Shown here piece by piece: positions 14,061 through 25,881 of a stretch of DNA of 64,000 nucleotides. A program made the translations under genes and the position numbers. The notes below the pieces were generated by a model, which made no database searches, was not told the origin of the DNA, and saw only the letters and a list, made by a program, of their open reading frames with translations. Numbering within the stretch: position 1 is the stretch's first letter; every line of letters starts with the position of its first letter. Origin of the DNA: Emydura subglobosa (Eukaryota > Chordata > Testudines > Chelidae); the NCBI GenBank assembly GCA_007922225.1, contig ML680053.1, forward strand, positions 19,826,694 to 19,890,693. The letters run 5' to 3'.

Positions 14061-14217
14061 AAATTTGCATTTTCACCAAACAAAGGTTTGATCTAATGAT
14101 ATCACTCAGCTCTAATTCCAACTTCTGCAGCCAATAAGACAGGCAACAACCTCCTTTACTATACAATGCTGATTCATCCCTAGAGCAGATCCATCCTGTG
14201 AACTGAATGAGGCAGAC

Positions 14218-17200
14218 ATCCTGTGGAAAACATATGAAAACATAAGTATGTGACTTATCACGATACATGTGCATGATAGCACAGGCAACCATAATAATGG
14301 TATTTCCTAACTTTTGCGTGCTTGAAAGTCTGACCTTAATAATGTTCTTTTAATGTGTTTTTTGTGTATAATTTCTTAGGCTTTTTAAACAGCAAACAGA
14401 AAATACAGAAACTCCATCATGTGGCATCACATTGACACCAATCTGGCTCATTTTGCATGGTTGGAATGTTTAGATCCACAGCACAGAACTCTGCACTTGA
14501 GCTAAGGTCTCCATTAATGATCTGGAGGATGGGGTGGATTGCACCATCAGCAAATTTGCGGATTAACTAAATTTGGGGGTGTGGTAGATGTGCTGGAGGG
14601 TAGGGATAGGACACAGAGTTACCTAGACAAAATTAGAGGATTGGGCCAAAAGAAATCTGATGAGGTTCAACAAGGACGAGTGCAGAGTCCTGCACTTAGG
14701 ATGGAAGAATCCCATGCACTGCTACAGATTGGGAACTGACTGGTTAGGCAGCAGTTCTGCAGAAAAGGACTCCAGGGTTACAGTGGATAAGAAGCTGGAT
14801 ATGAGTCAACAGTGTGTCCTTACTGCCAAGAATGCTAACAGCATATTGGGTTGCATTAGTAGGAGCATTGCCAGCAGACCAAGGGAAGTGATTATTTCCC
14901 TCTATTTGGTACTGGTGAGGCCTCATTTGGAGTATTGTGTCCAGTTTTGGGCCCCCCACTACAGGAAGGATGTGGACAAATTGGAGATAGTCCAGCAGAG
15001 GGCAATGAAAAGGATTAGGGGGCTGGAGCACATGATTTACGAGGAGAGGTTTATGAGGGAACTGGGCTTGTTTAGTCTTCAGTAGAGAAGAGTGAGGGGG
15101 ATTTGAAAGTTGTCTGCAACTACTGAACTGAAGTGGTGGGGTTATAGAGAAGATGGAGCTAGGCTGTACTCAGTGGTGGTAGATGACAGAACTAGGAGCA
15201 ATGGTCTCAAGTTGCAGTGGGGGAGGTCTAGGTTGGATATTTGAAAAACTTTTTCACTAGGAGGGTGGTAAAGCACTTTTTCACTAGGAGGGAGGTGGTG
15301 GAATCTTCATCCTTAGAGGTTTTTAAAGGCCCAGCTTGACAAAGCCCTGACTGGGATGATTTAATTGGGTTGGTCCTGCTTTGAGCAGGGGTTGGACTAG
15401 ATGACCTCCTGAGGTCCCTTCCAACCCTAATATTCTATAATTCTAAGTGACTAAGTGATAGCTGTAGTAGGTTGTCATCCTATGTGTGGACCAACATGAG
15501 AGGGGAATGGGATACTGTCAGTGGGTTTCTCAGATATTACTTGGCAGCCAAAGATAATAATATTGGGTTCCTTACCAGGCTCTCGAGGGGAGTGTAGTGT
15601 ATTAAACATTGACTTTTCTGCTCACTTTCTGTATGCTTTACCATTGCTGCCCTGTCTCCTGCAGCCTGACCCTGTCCCAATGCTTTCTCTTCCCCACCCC
15701 ATCCTTGTCTCATTTTATTTGCCCACTTGGTCCCAGTGCCCATCTGCAGATTTCCCATCTGAATCCTACTCTCCTTGCCCAGCCAATCCAAGTTTCCACA
15801 TCTGGGCTCACTGTCTGAATTCCAATCTTCAACTACTCCCCATCTCTCCCTCTCCTCATACTCAGGCCCAGTTTTCTTGCCCAGTCAGTCTCATTTCTCC
15901 CTCCTGATCCGTCCTCCTCTCCCCCCACTGGTTCCCAGTCCTAAACTCCCTCTCCAGGCTCCTCATTTAATCTCAGTCATCCCACCCATCCTCTCCCTGG
16001 CTCTTTATTCCCAATCTCTTTGCCAAGCCAGTCCTAATTCTCCCCCTCTTGCTCCTTGTCAATGGTTTCCCCTGCCTCCAGACTTCTGGTTCTAATCCCA
16101 CTCTCCTTCCGTTGCCAATTCCACTGGTTCTAGTCCCAGTCTCCTTGTTCTGCCAATTCCAATCTCCCCCCAGCTCCTCGGTTGATCTCAGTTTCCCCCC
16201 TCATTTAACTGTTTCCCAGTCCACCATGCCCCCTCCTATTTTTCTCATTGGCTCCCAGTCCCAGTCTTCCCGCTTCTCCCAATCTCAGTCTCATTGGCTC
16301 AACTAGTCCCAGCCTCCAACTACACCCCTCCCTTTTCGAAGTCCTAGCCTGCCCTCTCCCTGGCTTGAGAGAAGAAGCTTGAGTGGTGGAGACTGGGACT
16401 AAATCCGGGAGGGGAGAAGAAGGAAACTGGGACTAAGAATTGGGTTGGTGGGGACTGGAATCGGGATCTGGGGATAGGAAATGTGGGTGGGGGATGAGAA
16501 CTGGTTTGGACAAGGAGCTGGGGGGAACTAAGAGAGGCCAGGTAAGGATACTGGGAACAAGGAGCTATGGGGTAGGGAAATCTGGGAATGGCTGGGAAAG
16601 CAGATGGGGACTGGGGACTTTCTGGGTGAGGAGACTGGAACTGGAAGCCAGGAGTGGGGAAGTTACAGGACTGGGAGAGGGATAGGCTGCAGGGGTAGAG
16701 GAAGAAGGAGTGAAATTTGATGGAAGTGGGCTGAAGAATCTGGGTCCATTAGACACATTCTCCTCCACAGACTGGACGGGAACCCAAGATTCCTGAGTCT
16801 CATCATTCCTCTGCTGTCAGCAAATATCTGTGAAACTCACTGGCAAAGTATGTGTCCCATCCTCCTCGAGTGCTGATCCACAGAGAATGACAATCTACTA
16901 ATGCTATTAATTAGTCACTTAGCTCAAGGGGCAGAGGTCTCTGAGGTGAGCATAAAAATTTCAACCCTGCTGATGAACCAGACAGACGTCAATAATACCA
17001 TGATGAAATTTCTGTGTTTTATCAGTTGGCTTTTTAAAAACCTAGGAACTTACACACAAAAAACTATGTTAAAAGAACATTGCTGAGATTGCAAAGTCAA
17101 ACACTAAAAAATTAGGAACTAAAAGAATTAAGGCAGAGGTTCTATGGAAAAATGTATATGATCATGTAATTAAAGACTGCATTATAATACATATGCATAA

Positions 17201-17330
17201 GAAGGCCAAATTAAAGTTGACCTCACAAGCAACCTTCATTTTTGTATTTCCTAATGTTTGAGTACTTGCCTTTACTTACCACCTTTATAATATTCTTTTA
17301 ATGTATATTTTTGGTCTGTATAATATAGAA
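14218..17330. mobile_element. Large foldback element with long inverted arms and pyrimidine/purine core, split by a CR1
   Basis: The left arm (about 14285-14510, resuming about 15455-15600) is imperfectly inverted relative to the right arm (about 16745-17125). Matching landmarks include 'cttgagctaag' at about 14494-14505 against 'cttagctcaag' at 16917-16927, 'ttgtcatcctatgtgtgga' on the left against the reverse complement of 'tccacagagaatgacaa', and 'ttttttgtgtataat' near each outer end. Inside lie a roughly 750-bp pyrimidine-rich stretch (15620-16370) and a purine-rich stretch (16375-16745). A direct copy of the outer left end recurs at about 17150-17330. No transposase is visible, so it looks non-autonomous. 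Confidence 0.65.
14511..15450 (+). mobile_element. CR1 LINE, 5'-truncated, inserted in the left arm of the foldback element
   Basis: Encodes the C-terminal reverse transcriptase and tail of CR1 ORF2. Recognisable segments are RFNKDECRVLHLGWKNPMH, VDKKLDMSQQC, and [20 protein letters not shown]. It ends in 'gactagatgacctcctgagg' and 'attctataattct', the usual CR1 3' end. Truncated, frameshifted and inactive. Confidence 0.9.
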
Positions 17331-17604
17331 ACACACGTGCAACCACTCTGAAGTAATATCAATAGAAATATAGAAAATGAAAGGCATTTTCAAATATATT
17401 TTTCCCATACAATTGAATCCTCTATAAATAAAAATGTGAGCATCTGCTTGTACATTGATTTTGTCTTAAAAAGACGTCCAGTAAAACTCTGCCTGGATAC
17501 CACAAATTTCCCCATATATGTATATTTTTAAAAATTGACTTTTAAGGAATTTTCTTGTTTCTGGCATAAGTTTCCCCTGTCCCCCCTCGTAAAAGCAAAC
17601 TTAC

Positions 17605-17762
17605 ATCATGCATGGAGTCCATAAGTTTTGTAAGCTGATAGAAACGTTGTGAGCTGGCCACAACTCCTTTCTGCCGCAAACCAATTGCTTTGACCAGTTC
17701 TCTAATATAACTTGCTCTCATCTCATCAAACTGGCTTTGACTTCTCAGACCTTCCAAAGGAA
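17605..17762 (-). CDS. PGR: PGR exon 7 (helices 9-10 of the ligand-binding domain)
   Basis: A 158-bp internal exon, the same length as in human. The acceptor reads ctctttag just right of 17762 and the donor gtaagt lies just left of 17605. The first two bases complete an Ile codon begun by exon 6; the last codon is GAT (Asp), so exon 8 starts in phase 0. The product includes [19 protein letters not shown], then [13 protein letters not shown] and [11 protein letters not shown]. These are helices 9 and 10, which build the LBD core and dimer face. No frameshift or stop. Confidence 0.97.
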
Positions 17763-18485
17763 CTAAAGAGAAAGTAATACCCTTGATTGTTGCACTATAT
17801 TATGAAGACAACAACAGAGGAAAAATGTATACTGTATTTTACATTGTACTGTTTGGTTAATTATTTTATTTTGTACTGTGGACTTTTTCCTGTTAGTCAG
17901 TGAAGTGCAGAAACAGTGATCTGACATAGGCAGATAGATACATAGATCAGATTCAATCAGTTATGTTGGTGTCTGGTATTCCGGCATGAGGTCACTGATA
18001 CAGAAAATCTGCCAGAGGTGGTGGTGATGGAGATGCAAAGTGACTGAAATCCTCCTTCTGCAATAGAGTCATCCGTGATGAACAAGGCAGTGAGCAGGGG
18101 GCAAGGCAACCAAGAGATGCACTGATTCAACATATCCATTGCTAGCTCTGCTGACAGGATCCTATGAGGTTGCTGGTGGAAAAGAGCTGCCAATCCCAGG
18201 AAGGACAGGCAAGATGAAGAACATTTAATACCCCCTTGGTATCTCAGGAAGATGTAATACACAAGCCTTATTCAGTATGTTGCAGGTATACATGTAGGAG
18301 ACAACTATACAAAATAAAAATGAGCAATATTTCCCAATAGGCAATAGTTTAAATCCTCTCACCTTCCTACATGCAATGAAAATTTCAAGCCAAAACATCA
18401 GCTACTTCTGAGTTTCACAAGTACAGTTTTTGAAAGACCTGTTGCATTTAGGCATGTTTTATTTAACTATAAACAAGTATATATC
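17763..18485. other. Intron 6, proximal: nothing recognised
   Basis: Non-coding intronic DNA between PGR exon 7 and a CR1. A small ORF on the minus strand has no recognisable domain. Confidence 0.5.
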
Positions 18486-18489
18486 ACTA

Positions 18490-20886
18490 TTTCATGCTGG
18501 AAAGAGAATAGAGAGTTGACGTTTTTGGAGAGTGTTGCGGACAACTTCCTGGTGCAAGTGCTGGAGCAACCAACTAGGGGCCATGCTCTTCTTGACCTGC
18601 TTCTCACAAACAGGGAAGATTTGGTAGGGGAAGTAGAAGTGGATGGCAACCTAGGCACCAGTGACCATGAGATGGTCGAGTTCAGGGTCCTGGAAAAGGA
18701 AGAAAGGAGAACAGCAGGATATGGACCATGGACTTCAGAAAAGTAGACTTTGACTCCCTCAGGGAGTTGATGGGCAGGATCCCCTGGGAGGCTAATATGA
18801 GGGGAAAAGGAATCCAAGAGAGCTGGCTGTATTTTAAAGAAACCTTATTGAGGGCACAGGAACAAATCATTCCGATATGCAGAAAGAATGGCAAATATGG
18901 TAGGTGCCCAGCTTGACTTAACAAAGAAGCCTTTGGTGAGCTTAAACCCAAAAAAGAAGCTTACAAGAAGTGGAAGCTTGGACAGCTAGGGAGGATTATA
19001 AAAATACTGCTTGAAGATGCAGGAATGAAATCAGGAAGGCCAAAGAACAAATTGGAGATGCAGCTAGCAAGGGATGTGAAAGGGAACAAGAAGGGTGTCT
19101 ACAGGTATGTTACCAACAAGAGGAAGATTAGGGAAAGTGTGGGCCCATTACAGAATGGGGGAGGCAACCTAGTGACAGAGGATGTGGAGAAAGCTGAGTT
19201 ACTCAATGCCTTTTTTGTCTCTGTCTTCACAGACAAGGTCAGCTCCCAGCCTACTGCACTAGGCGGCACAGAATGGGAAGGAGGTGAACATCCCATAGTG
19301 CTGAAGGAACAGGTCGAGGACTATTTAGAAAGATGGGACATACACAAGTCCATTGGGCCAGATGCAATGCATCCCAGGGTGCTGAGGGAGTTGGCTGATG
19401 TGATTTCAGAGCCATTGGCTATTATCTTTGAAAGCTTGTGGCAATTGGGGGAGGTCCCTGATGATTGGAAAAAGGCAAATATAGTGCCCATCTTCAAGAA
19501 AGGGAAGAAAGAGGATCCAGGGAACTACAGACTGGTCAGCCTGACCTCTGTCCCTGGAAAAATCATGGAGGAGGTCCTCAAAGAATCCATTTTAAGGCAC
19601 TTGGAAGAGAGGAAGGTGATCAAGAACAGTCAACATAGATTCACCAAGGGCAAGTCATGCCTGACCAACCTGACTGCCTTCTATGAAGAGGTGACTGGAT
19701 CTGTGGATGTGGGGAAAGCGGTGGATGTGATATACCTGGATTTTAGCAAAGCTTTTGATACAGTCTCCCACAGTATTCTTGCCAGCAAGTTAAAGAAGCA
19801 TGGGTTGGATGAATGGACTATAAAATGTATAGAGAACTGACTAGATCATTGGGCTCAATGGGTAGTAATCAATGGCTCCATGTCTAGCTGGCAGCTGGTT
19901 ACAAGCAGAGTGCCCCAGGGGTCGGTCCTGGGGCCGGTTTTGTTCAACATCTTCATTGATGATGTGGAAGATGGGGTAGATTGCACCCTCAGCAAGTTTG
20001 CAGATGATACTAAGCTAGGGGGAGTGGTAGATACCCTGGAAGGTAGGGATAGGATACAGAGTGACCTAGACAAATTGGAGGATTGAGCCAAAAGAAATCT
20101 GATGAGGTTCAACAAGGACAAATGCAGAGTCCTGCACTTTGGATGGAAGAATCCCATGCACAGCTACAGATTGGGGACCGGCGAGCTAGGCAGCAATTCT
20201 GCAGAAAAGGATCTGGGGGTTACAGTGGATAAGAAGCTGGATATGAATCAGCAGTATGCCCTGGTTGCCAAGAAGGCTAATAGCATATTGGGCTGCATTA
20301 GTAGAAGCATTGCCAGCATATTGAGGGATGTGATTATTCCCCTCTATTCAGCATTGGTGAGATCACATTTGGAGTATTGTGTCCAGTTTTGGGCCCCCCA
20401 TTACTAAAAGAATGTGGAGAAGTTGGAGAGAGTCCAGTGGAAGGCAACAAAAATGATTAGGGGGCTGGAGCACAAGAGCTATAAGGAGAGGTTGAGGGAA
20501 CTAGGTTTGTTTAGTCTGCAAAAGAGAAGAATGAGGGGGGATTTGATAGCGGCCTTTAACTACCTGAAAGGGGGTTCCAGGGAGGATGGAGTTAGGCTGT
20601 TCTCAATGGTAGTAGATGACAGAACAAGGAGTAATGGTCTCAAATTGCAGTGGGGGAGGTCTCGATTGGAGATTAGGAAAAACTTTTTCACTAGGACGGT
20701 GGTGAAGCACTGGAATGGGTTACCTAGGGAGGTGGTGGAATCTCCATCTTTAGAGGTTTTTAAGCTGCGGCTTGACAAAGCCCTGGCTGGGATGACTTAG
20801 TTGAGATTAGTCCTGCTTTGGGCAGGGGGTTGGACTGGATGACCTCCTGAGGTCCCTTCCAACTCTAATATTCTATGATTCTAATA
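18490..20886 (+). mobile_element. CR1 LINE, endonuclease C-terminus through 3' end, decayed
   Basis: The longest plus-strand CR1. The endonuclease end is visible (LLDLLLTNREDLVGEVEVDG, then [11 protein letters not shown]). The reverse transcriptase follows with [16 protein letters not shown] (palm motif A) and FADDTKLGG (catalytic FADD motif), then the C-terminal [13 protein letters not shown] segment. Stops and frameshifts separate the pieces near 18744, 18916, 19840, 20086 and 20405. The 3' end is 'gactggatgacctcctgagg' followed by 'attctatgattcta'. It lies sense to the plus strand, opposite to PGR. Confidence 0.93.
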
Positions 20887-20901
20887 TAAAAAAAATAAAG
20901 A

Positions 20902-20989
20902 GGCCAAATTCATCCCTAATGCAACTCCATTAAAGCAACTGGATTTATAGCAGGGATGAATTTTTTTTATAGCAGGGATTAATTTTGCC
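20902..20989. mobile_element. Short MITE abutting the CR1 3' end
   Basis: Inverted ends (ggccaaattcatccct and agggattaattttgcc) around a 'caactccattaaagcaactg' centre. The right end carries a small duplication of 'tatagcagggat'. It resembles small sauropsid MITEs with ends like GGCCAAATTC. Confidence 0.6.
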
Positions 20990-21937
20990 AAATGGTTAAC
21001 TCTAGCTGAATGTTTGTGTCTTAGATTTCTATTTTAAAAATAATTTTAGCATTGATATGGTCTAAATTTAATCTTTGATATTCACATCTCAATGGTGTGA
21101 ATGGAATGTGGTGTGGGAAAGTGCACAGTTTTGTAAAAGATGGCTCAGATAGCCCACCAGGTCTTTTCCATCTCTTAGTTCTATGCAGCTGTTGTTTAGC
21201 AAGACAGACTTTTCAGCAAGGCCGTGTTAACAGGGCAGCAGCAGTTTGGAAACCAATGCTTTCTGTTCAGCAGGAAAAATAAAAAGCCTTCTAAAAATAG
21301 AAATTTAGATTTTGCAGAAAAATGCCAAATATAAAGTTGTAGAAAGACAACCATACTGAACTTGTAGTTGTTTTCACTCCTGTAACAGTTTCTGGCAATA
21401 CAAATGTGGAATGTCCTCTGGATTCTAAACATCTATTAAAAATATACAGTATTCCGTTGCTGAGAAGTTCTTTTTTTTAAAAAAAAGTCTATGCTTATGC
21501 AAAAGCTAGTCAAGTTGAACATAGATGTCACACGCTGAGCATAGGAGTCACAAGCAAAGGCATATGAGGGAATAAACCTTCAATTAACATTTTTCTCGAC
21601 ACTTGGAAGAACCAAGCAACACGCTACAGGAGTCTATCCTGTCACACCTATTGTAGGTGTAAGGCTTCTGAGGAACTAAGTCTCAAGAATACTTTCAGTA
21701 AGAGTTCTGGAAACTGGTTTTGTCCTGTCTATGTTAGCAGCTAAATCACTTTCAGCATTGGATCAGGGAATTAATTACTAACAACTGTGGTTAGTAACAG
21801 ATTAATTTCTTATTAGTATAGACAGAACCTTAGCAGAGTATTTTACCCACATGTCCACCTACCTGGAAAGTGGAAGACCAATGAGCAAACTGGAACCTAG
21901 AAGGGTGTTATGTAGCTGGGATCAGATTAGAGGTGGT
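20990..21937. other. Intron 6, distal part: nothing recognised
   Basis: AT-rich intronic DNA without recognisable exon, RNA gene or repeat. Confidence 0.5.
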
Positions 21938-22013
21938 GGGCCAAATTTAGTTCTGGAGCAGACAGCTGAAGTCAGTGCACTTGCCCCAATTTTCACCTGG
22001 ACTAAATTTGCCC
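21938..22013. mobile_element. 76-bp MITE
   Basis: Terminal inverted repeats GGGCCAAATTTAG and CTAAATTTGCCC (one base shorter on the right) bracket about 50 bp containing 'gaagtcagtgcac'. It belongs to the same style as the short MITEs at 20902 and 23930. Confidence 0.65.
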
Positions 22014-22560
22014 ATCTTTGTCCAGAAATAATTTGAATAACCATTAATATTAGTAATCTGACATGGTATGTCAGCCATGTCCGTTCTTCCCTGCTTCAAT
22101 GACCAAAACATTGACTTGACGTAGGGGTCACGTCCTGTTCTTGTGACCAAACCTGACATTTTCTTATAGAAATATTATTTTGATATTTATCATTTAGTGA
22201 TAAATTTCACAGGCTTGCTTGGGGCTTTTATCTGTGCTTTGCCATTAAAGTAATTCAGAGTTGCATGACTGAAACCCTGCACAATTGCTCTGAAAATGTA
22301 CAGTTTAACGTGGCTACCCATCAATTTGTATTCAACATATATCTCATTGATATTTTTTCTACGCAAAATAAAGAACCAGTATTTTTTGGATGCCGAGACA
22401 TTTTTTGCTTAAAGGTACTTCTGTTTTTCGGGGCATACAGCCCTACAATTTTCATGATAAATAACACTGTGTGAAATTTTGCAACATTTCACTGTTTTAA
22501 TACTTCAGGTACAGAACAAAAAATGTTATAAAGACAAAAAAAAATCAATTTTCTACTTAC

Positions 22561-22691
22561 TTGTGTTGAGCAGTAATAATGATTTCATACAGAGGAACTC
22601 CTCTTGACTAACTTGCAGTTTGACAAATTCCTGTGGGATCTGCCACATGGATAGGCACAATGAATAAAACGATGATTCTTTCATCCTCTGT
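22561..22691 (-). CDS. PGR: PGR exon 6 (helices 7-8 of the ligand-binding domain)
   Basis: A 131-bp internal exon, equal to the human length. The acceptor is ag at 22692-22693; the donor gtaag reads leftward from 22560. Its first base completes the Glu codon split with exon 5, and its last base starts the Ile codon finished by exon 7. The translation contains [20 protein letters not shown] and then [20 protein letters not shown]. The [12 protein letters not shown] stretch is diagnostic of PR-like steroid receptors. Open throughout. Confidence 0.97.
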
Positions 22692-23929
22692 CTTACACCC
22701 CAAAAAAAGGTAAAAATAAAAAAGACTCAGCCACTAGTTCTTTGCAGTACAACCTTGTTGTTAAATTAATTACTACATTATTGAAATTAAGAAGAGAGAT
22801 ATATAAAGTAAAGCAATTTTCTGAAATTTTTGTGTATATTAGTTTTTACCTTCGTCAAAAACATCATAACTAGACATTTCATTGAAAGTTTAAAGGTAAA
22901 TTAATTCCCTTCAAGTGGTGTCACTGGTTAGATAGGCATCTTAGACTGATAGGAGCTGAATGTCAGGTGAATTTTTTTTTAATTAAAAAACCCAACAATT
23001 TAAAAAATTTAAATCAGATATTTTTATTTAAATGTTGCTAGTTCTTTACTTCCTTCCCACTTATAATCTTAAATTGCTAGAGTAGATGTTTTGTGTTTCT
23101 TTACTTGGCTTCCTAATGGTTAGTGGAATTTCAGATTTTACATATGGATTTTTTAACTAAGAAGCACATTTAAATGGTTATCTATGTTGTAGAAGAGTCA
23201 CTAATATCTGTACTGTAAGAACAAGAGAAAATGACAAACACAAAACTAATAAACAAAGAGCCTGTGCTATACTTGTAACCAACACGATCTTAAGATATAC
23301 TGAACTTCTACAAGTCAAAACAGCTGAAATGTTTTGACCAGGCAGTTTGATGTTAATGGAACTTGTGTTCCCAAGTCACTTAGGCCCAGATCTTCAAAGG
23401 TATTTAAGCTCCTAAATTCCATTGATTTCAGCAAAAGTTAGATGCCTAAACATTTTTGAGGATGCTTTTGAAAACAAATATAGGCATTTTTGCAAATTTT
23501 AGCCTGTTGTATAAAAAGTTTACGGTTACTTTGTTAATGGGTTGAAAGACTAAACAACTTTTAACTATTAACTGTGAAACAATTTTATTTTGACACGACA
23601 AAGATTTTACAAAGAGAAAATTTTAAAATAAATGTTAGCTTCTGCCGATGGCTTTTATGAGACGTCCCATTAAAGTCAATTGGACTAATCATGTGAACAA
23701 AGTTAAATAACTGCAGAAATGTTTGCAGGAACAAGGCCCTGATTTTCAATATTTTTTTTTTTACTTACAGTAGTTTACAGAAATTCAGTTAAGATGTACT
23801 GCCAGTAGTAGCATTTAAAAAAACGCAGCATTTGTTAGCTCATTATACACTGAATCTAAAGGTGCAATAGCACAAGTTAGTTTTACAAAGCCTCCACTTG
23901 ATTTAAGTCAATGAGTTAAATAAAATCAT
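22692..23929. other. Intron 5, mainly unassigned, with one foldback-like segment
   Basis: AT-rich intronic DNA. Near 23383-23510 the motif 'cagatcttcaaaggtattta' opens a weakly palindromic segment ending 'gcaaattttagcc'. It resembles the left end of the MITE at 52911-53157 and may be a decayed relative. Confidence 0.4.
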
Positions 23930-24002
23930 GGGTGAAATTTTGGTTCTACTGAAATCAACATGATTTTTAATATTGACTTCAATGGATACAGGATTTCAAG
24001 CC
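23930..24002. mobile_element. Short MITE in intron 5
   Basis: The left end GGGTGAAATTTTGGTTC and the reverse complement of the right end (GGCTTGAAATCCTGTATC) are similar. The centre carries 'gaaatcaa' and 'ttgacttcaatgg', which also pair. Confidence 0.55.
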
Positions 24003-24948
24003 AAGTGATTTAAATGATAATTCCAATCTGTCTGAATGCTCTATTATGAACAAAATGTATATTTTTGTATGACCAAAAGCTTTTTCTCCATGTATGTAGA
24101 TCAATATTTTATTGTTTTAAATGAAAAATACTTCAAATCTGTTCAGAATCTGAAGCGTTGCACCCTCTTTTAAATGAATTAAATATATCATTTCTTGTTT
24201 ATTGGGGAATAATGCTACTGGTTACTTCCAACTCAGTTTCTCCTGTTGAAGCCGTTCTACATAAATATTAAGTCACAGGAGGAGGGGGACAGGAACCTAG
24301 GTTTCCCACCTCCTATACCAAATACATGATGTAAAATCAATTGAAATCAATGAGAGTTTTGCCACTGACTTCTGTAGGGCCAGGATTTCACCCTCAGATC
24401 TCAATGTGTGACCCCTGTGATTGTGTAGCGTTCCACTGATTTCCTGGGTACTCCACATGGGCAAGGGGATCTGTGCACTGGGATCCCGAAGTAGGATTGG
24501 GGACTTAGTCCTTAGTTTTATGTTAAGCTGAATCATAAACCTATTTGTTTAATTTTCATCTTGCCTTGTATAGGCTTCTTTTGCAAATTCCAAGGACAAA
24601 TTATTAAAGAGGGAGGGGAAAAATACATCATGATTGCCCATGAAATACTTCTATGAATCATGATACAAGGCTTTGGGATATTAGCCCTTTGTCCTGAAAT
24701 TTAAATTTGAACTAATTCAGGTTTAATTTGGTGATAACATAATTCTTTTTTTTTTTTTAAACTTTTCCTCACATAAACAAAGCGACCACCAAAACTACTT
24801 TGCTTTTGAGTCTACAGATGGCCATGTCAACAGAATATTTTGGACTCTTATGCAATCCTTCCTGAGGTTACTGATCTTTGATATTATGCTTTTTCCTTTT
24901 ATCTAAATTTTAACCCTGTTTAATGAAACAACAAAATAGAAACATTGA

Positions 24949-25017
24949 GCAAAATCCTGGCCTCAGTCAAGTCAACAGCAAAATTCCCACTGACTTCAGT
25001 GGGGTCAGGATTTCATC
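24949..25017. mobile_element. Short MITE next to PGR exon 5
   Basis: The left end GCAAAATCCTGGCCTCAGT pairs with the right end 'actgacttcagtggggtcag' plus 'gatttcatc'. It ends only about 36 bp from the exon 5 donor. A related, less clear copy lies near 24330-24393. Confidence 0.55.
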
Positions 25018-25053
25018 TTTTATATTAGTAAATAGCAGTAACTGTCTACTTAC

Positions 25054-25198
25054 TCATTTAGTATCAGATCAGGTGCAAAGTATAGCATCTGACCACTGAC
25101 ATGCTTATATGACCTCCATCCCATTGCAAACACCATTAGACTCATCCAAGAATACTGGATAAGGGTTATCTGATCATCAATATGTAAATTCCGGAATC
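25054..25198 (-). CDS. PGR: PGR exon 5 (helices 4-6, ligand-contact arginine)
   Basis: A 145-bp internal exon, equal to the human length. The acceptor reads attttcag before GATTCC at 25198; the donor gtaagt starts at 25053. The translation starts in the Gly-Phe-Arg-Asn-Leu-His segment, then [30 protein letters not shown] and [11 protein letters not shown]. The Arg in GWRSYK is equivalent to human Arg766, which hydrogen-bonds the steroid C3 ketone. The Leu-Ile-Gln and Trp-Met-Ser-Leu-Met stretch is the NR signature region. Open and in phase with both neighbours. Confidence 0.97.
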
Positions 25199-25880
25199 CT
25201 GAAAATCACATGAAGAATTAAAAGAACTCAAATACTACTCTACATAACATTTCACAAAGTAAGGAATTTATATTTATCAAGTGTTCTTGGTGTTGTATGA
25301 GACAGGCTATCTATTATTTTTAGAGAAATTTAAATACGCAGTATTTTGGTACCTATCTGTTCAGTTTTCTTTCATACCTTGTGCATGTCTTAAACAAGAT
25401 CTCAGAACTAACAGTATCAGATAGAATCCTATTAAACATCCATTGAAAATAAGACTACTATAACAAAAATTGGCATTAACTTTAATTTCTGAACTCTTCT
25501 TAGTTTACTCAATGGGACTTTATATTTTTCTTTAAGAGCCTCCAGGATCAGCTAATTAAACAGCGAACATGTACATTTCTAATATTGTAGCAGTTTCCAG
25601 TAGCTGGTAGAGTTCAGTTGACAATTCATATGTATCTAATTTTATAGGAAAATTTAGCAGCATTTCTTAAGTAGTAGAGACTGATCACCAGGTGGCTTAT
25701 GATATTTGAATTATCACCAGTCATTTGGCTAGACTAGCTAACCTCTCCCAAATGTTTATGCCAAGCCCCAGATGATTCCCCTTCTTGGTTTTGATTCTGA
25801 AAGGATTAAATCAAATATAATTTTACAAGTTATGAGTGACTATTTACTTTAGGAAACAGCAAAGCTCATTATTTACTTCT
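25199..25880. other. Intron 4, proximal: nothing recognised
   Basis: AT-rich intronic DNA before the CR1; no feature supported. Confidence 0.5.
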
Positions 25881-25881
25881 A

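Noticed and set aside
15521..16685. Several ORFs in the CT/GA-rich stretch
   Set aside because: Low-complexity Pro/Ser/Leu translations from a degenerate pyrimidine-rich repeat; not a gene.
17957..18262. 101-codon minus-strand ORF near exon 7
   Set aside because: No splice-site support, no domain, and it sits inside PGR intron 6.
18490..20886. Functional reverse transcriptase gene
   Set aside because: Motifs are clear but interrupted by stops and frameshifts, and the 5' half is missing; a dead CR1.
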